Source: Bacillus vallismortis (GTDB lineage Bacteria > Bacillota > Bacilli > Bacillales > Bacillaceae). Taken from it: a stretch of 64,000 nucleotides of DNA. The first letter of the stretch is position 1; every line of letters begins with the position of its first letter. The DNA lies in contig NZ_CP160797.1 of assembly GCF_040784915.1 (NCBI RefSeq), positions 759,001 through 823,000 on the forward strand. Direction: 5' to 3'. The notes beneath the pieces were generated by a model. It had not been told where the DNA came from and made no database searches. It was given only the letters and a program-made list of their open reading frames with translations. This document shows, in pieces, positions 63,896 through 64,000 of this stretch. A program made the translations under genes and the position numbers.

Positions 63896-64000
63896 ATGAA
63901 AAAAGTGATGTTAGCTACGGCTCTATTGTTAGGGTTGACTCCAGCTGGCGCGAATGCGGCGGATTTAGGCCATCAGACGTTAGGGTCAAATGATGGCTGG
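63896..64000 (+). CDS. pel: Pectate lyase Pel (3' part outside window)
   Basis: The first 35 codons of a secreted pectate lyase (PL1), cut by the window end. The Sec signal peptide runs MKKVMLATALLLGLTPAGANA with cleavage after ANA, and the mature start ADLGHQTLGSNDGW matches B. subtilis Pel. ATG at 63896 has GGGGG and AGAG upstream. It cleaves homogalacturonan outside the cell, so both ends of the window serve pectin use. Confidence 0.92.
   Translation, partial: MKKVMLATALLLGLTPAGANAADLGHQTLGSNDGW

Overview
The window is a stretch of a Bacillus subtilis-group chromosome. Gene order, AAGGAGG-type ribosome binding sites, frequent TTG/GTG starts, sigma factor signatures and near-complete recall of the proteins all fit the yes-yet-yfn-yfm region of B. 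subtilis 168. Several differences from what I recall of 168 suggest another strain or a close sister lineage. I see no rRNA, tRNA, IS element, prophage or CRISPR array.

1-25.4 kb is a pectin (rhamnogalacturonan I, RG-I) utilisation island, all on the plus strand: sensor kinase and regulator YesM/YesN, ABC importer YesOPQ without an ATPase, unsaturated rhamnogalacturonyl hydrolase YesR, AraC-type activator YesS, acetylesterases YesT and YesY, YesU, YesV, secreted and cytoplasmic RG lyases YesW and YesX, beta-galactosidase YesZ, YetA, a second ATPase-less importer LplABC, and alpha-galacturonidase LplD. Logically, YesW cuts RG-I outside the cell, YesOPQ and LplABC import the pieces, and YesX, YesR, YetA, YesZ, LplD, YesT and YesY finish them inside. 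Three cre-like sites (before yesO, yesW and lplA) point to carbon catabolite control.

25.4-35.2 kb holds single genes: yetF, the Fur-box-preceded heme monooxygenase hmoA, yetH, a Gly/Tyr-rich repeat protein with a sigma-K-like promoter, the RsbR-like yetI, the calcium leak channel yetJ, yetK, yetN and the self-sufficient P450 cypD. The yetL-yetM pair that I recall for 168 is missing between yetK and yetN, and possible scars remain.

35.2-42.6 kb carries ltaSA (lipoteichoic acid synthase) behind a long leader, then the yfnHGFED operon for a CDP-sugar and glycosyltransferases (spore crust polysaccharide) with a sigma-K-like promoter.

42.6-58.7 kb holds yfnC, yfnB and yfnA on the minus strand, yfmT-yfmS (aldehyde dehydrogenase and soluble chemoreceptor, sigma-D-like promoter), the ABC-F proteins yfmR and yfmM, the MerR-controlled yfmPO efflux operon, two genes I cannot name, a 27-codon small ORF ahead of the DEAD-box helicase yfmL, yfmK and yfmJ.

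58.8-64 kb holds the Fur-controlled ferric citrate importer fecCDEF, yfmB, the sigma-B gene yflT and the start of pectate lyase pel, cut by the window end.

The strongest leads are small and regulatory: micro-ORFs overlapping or abutting lplA and ltaSA, a perfect hairpin between the Shine-Dalgarno and start codon of yesX, the 27-codon ORF before yfmL, a candidate spore coat protein, an RsbR paralogue lacking a phospho-threonine, and deletion scars at yetK/yetN. I found no obviously new multi-gene system.
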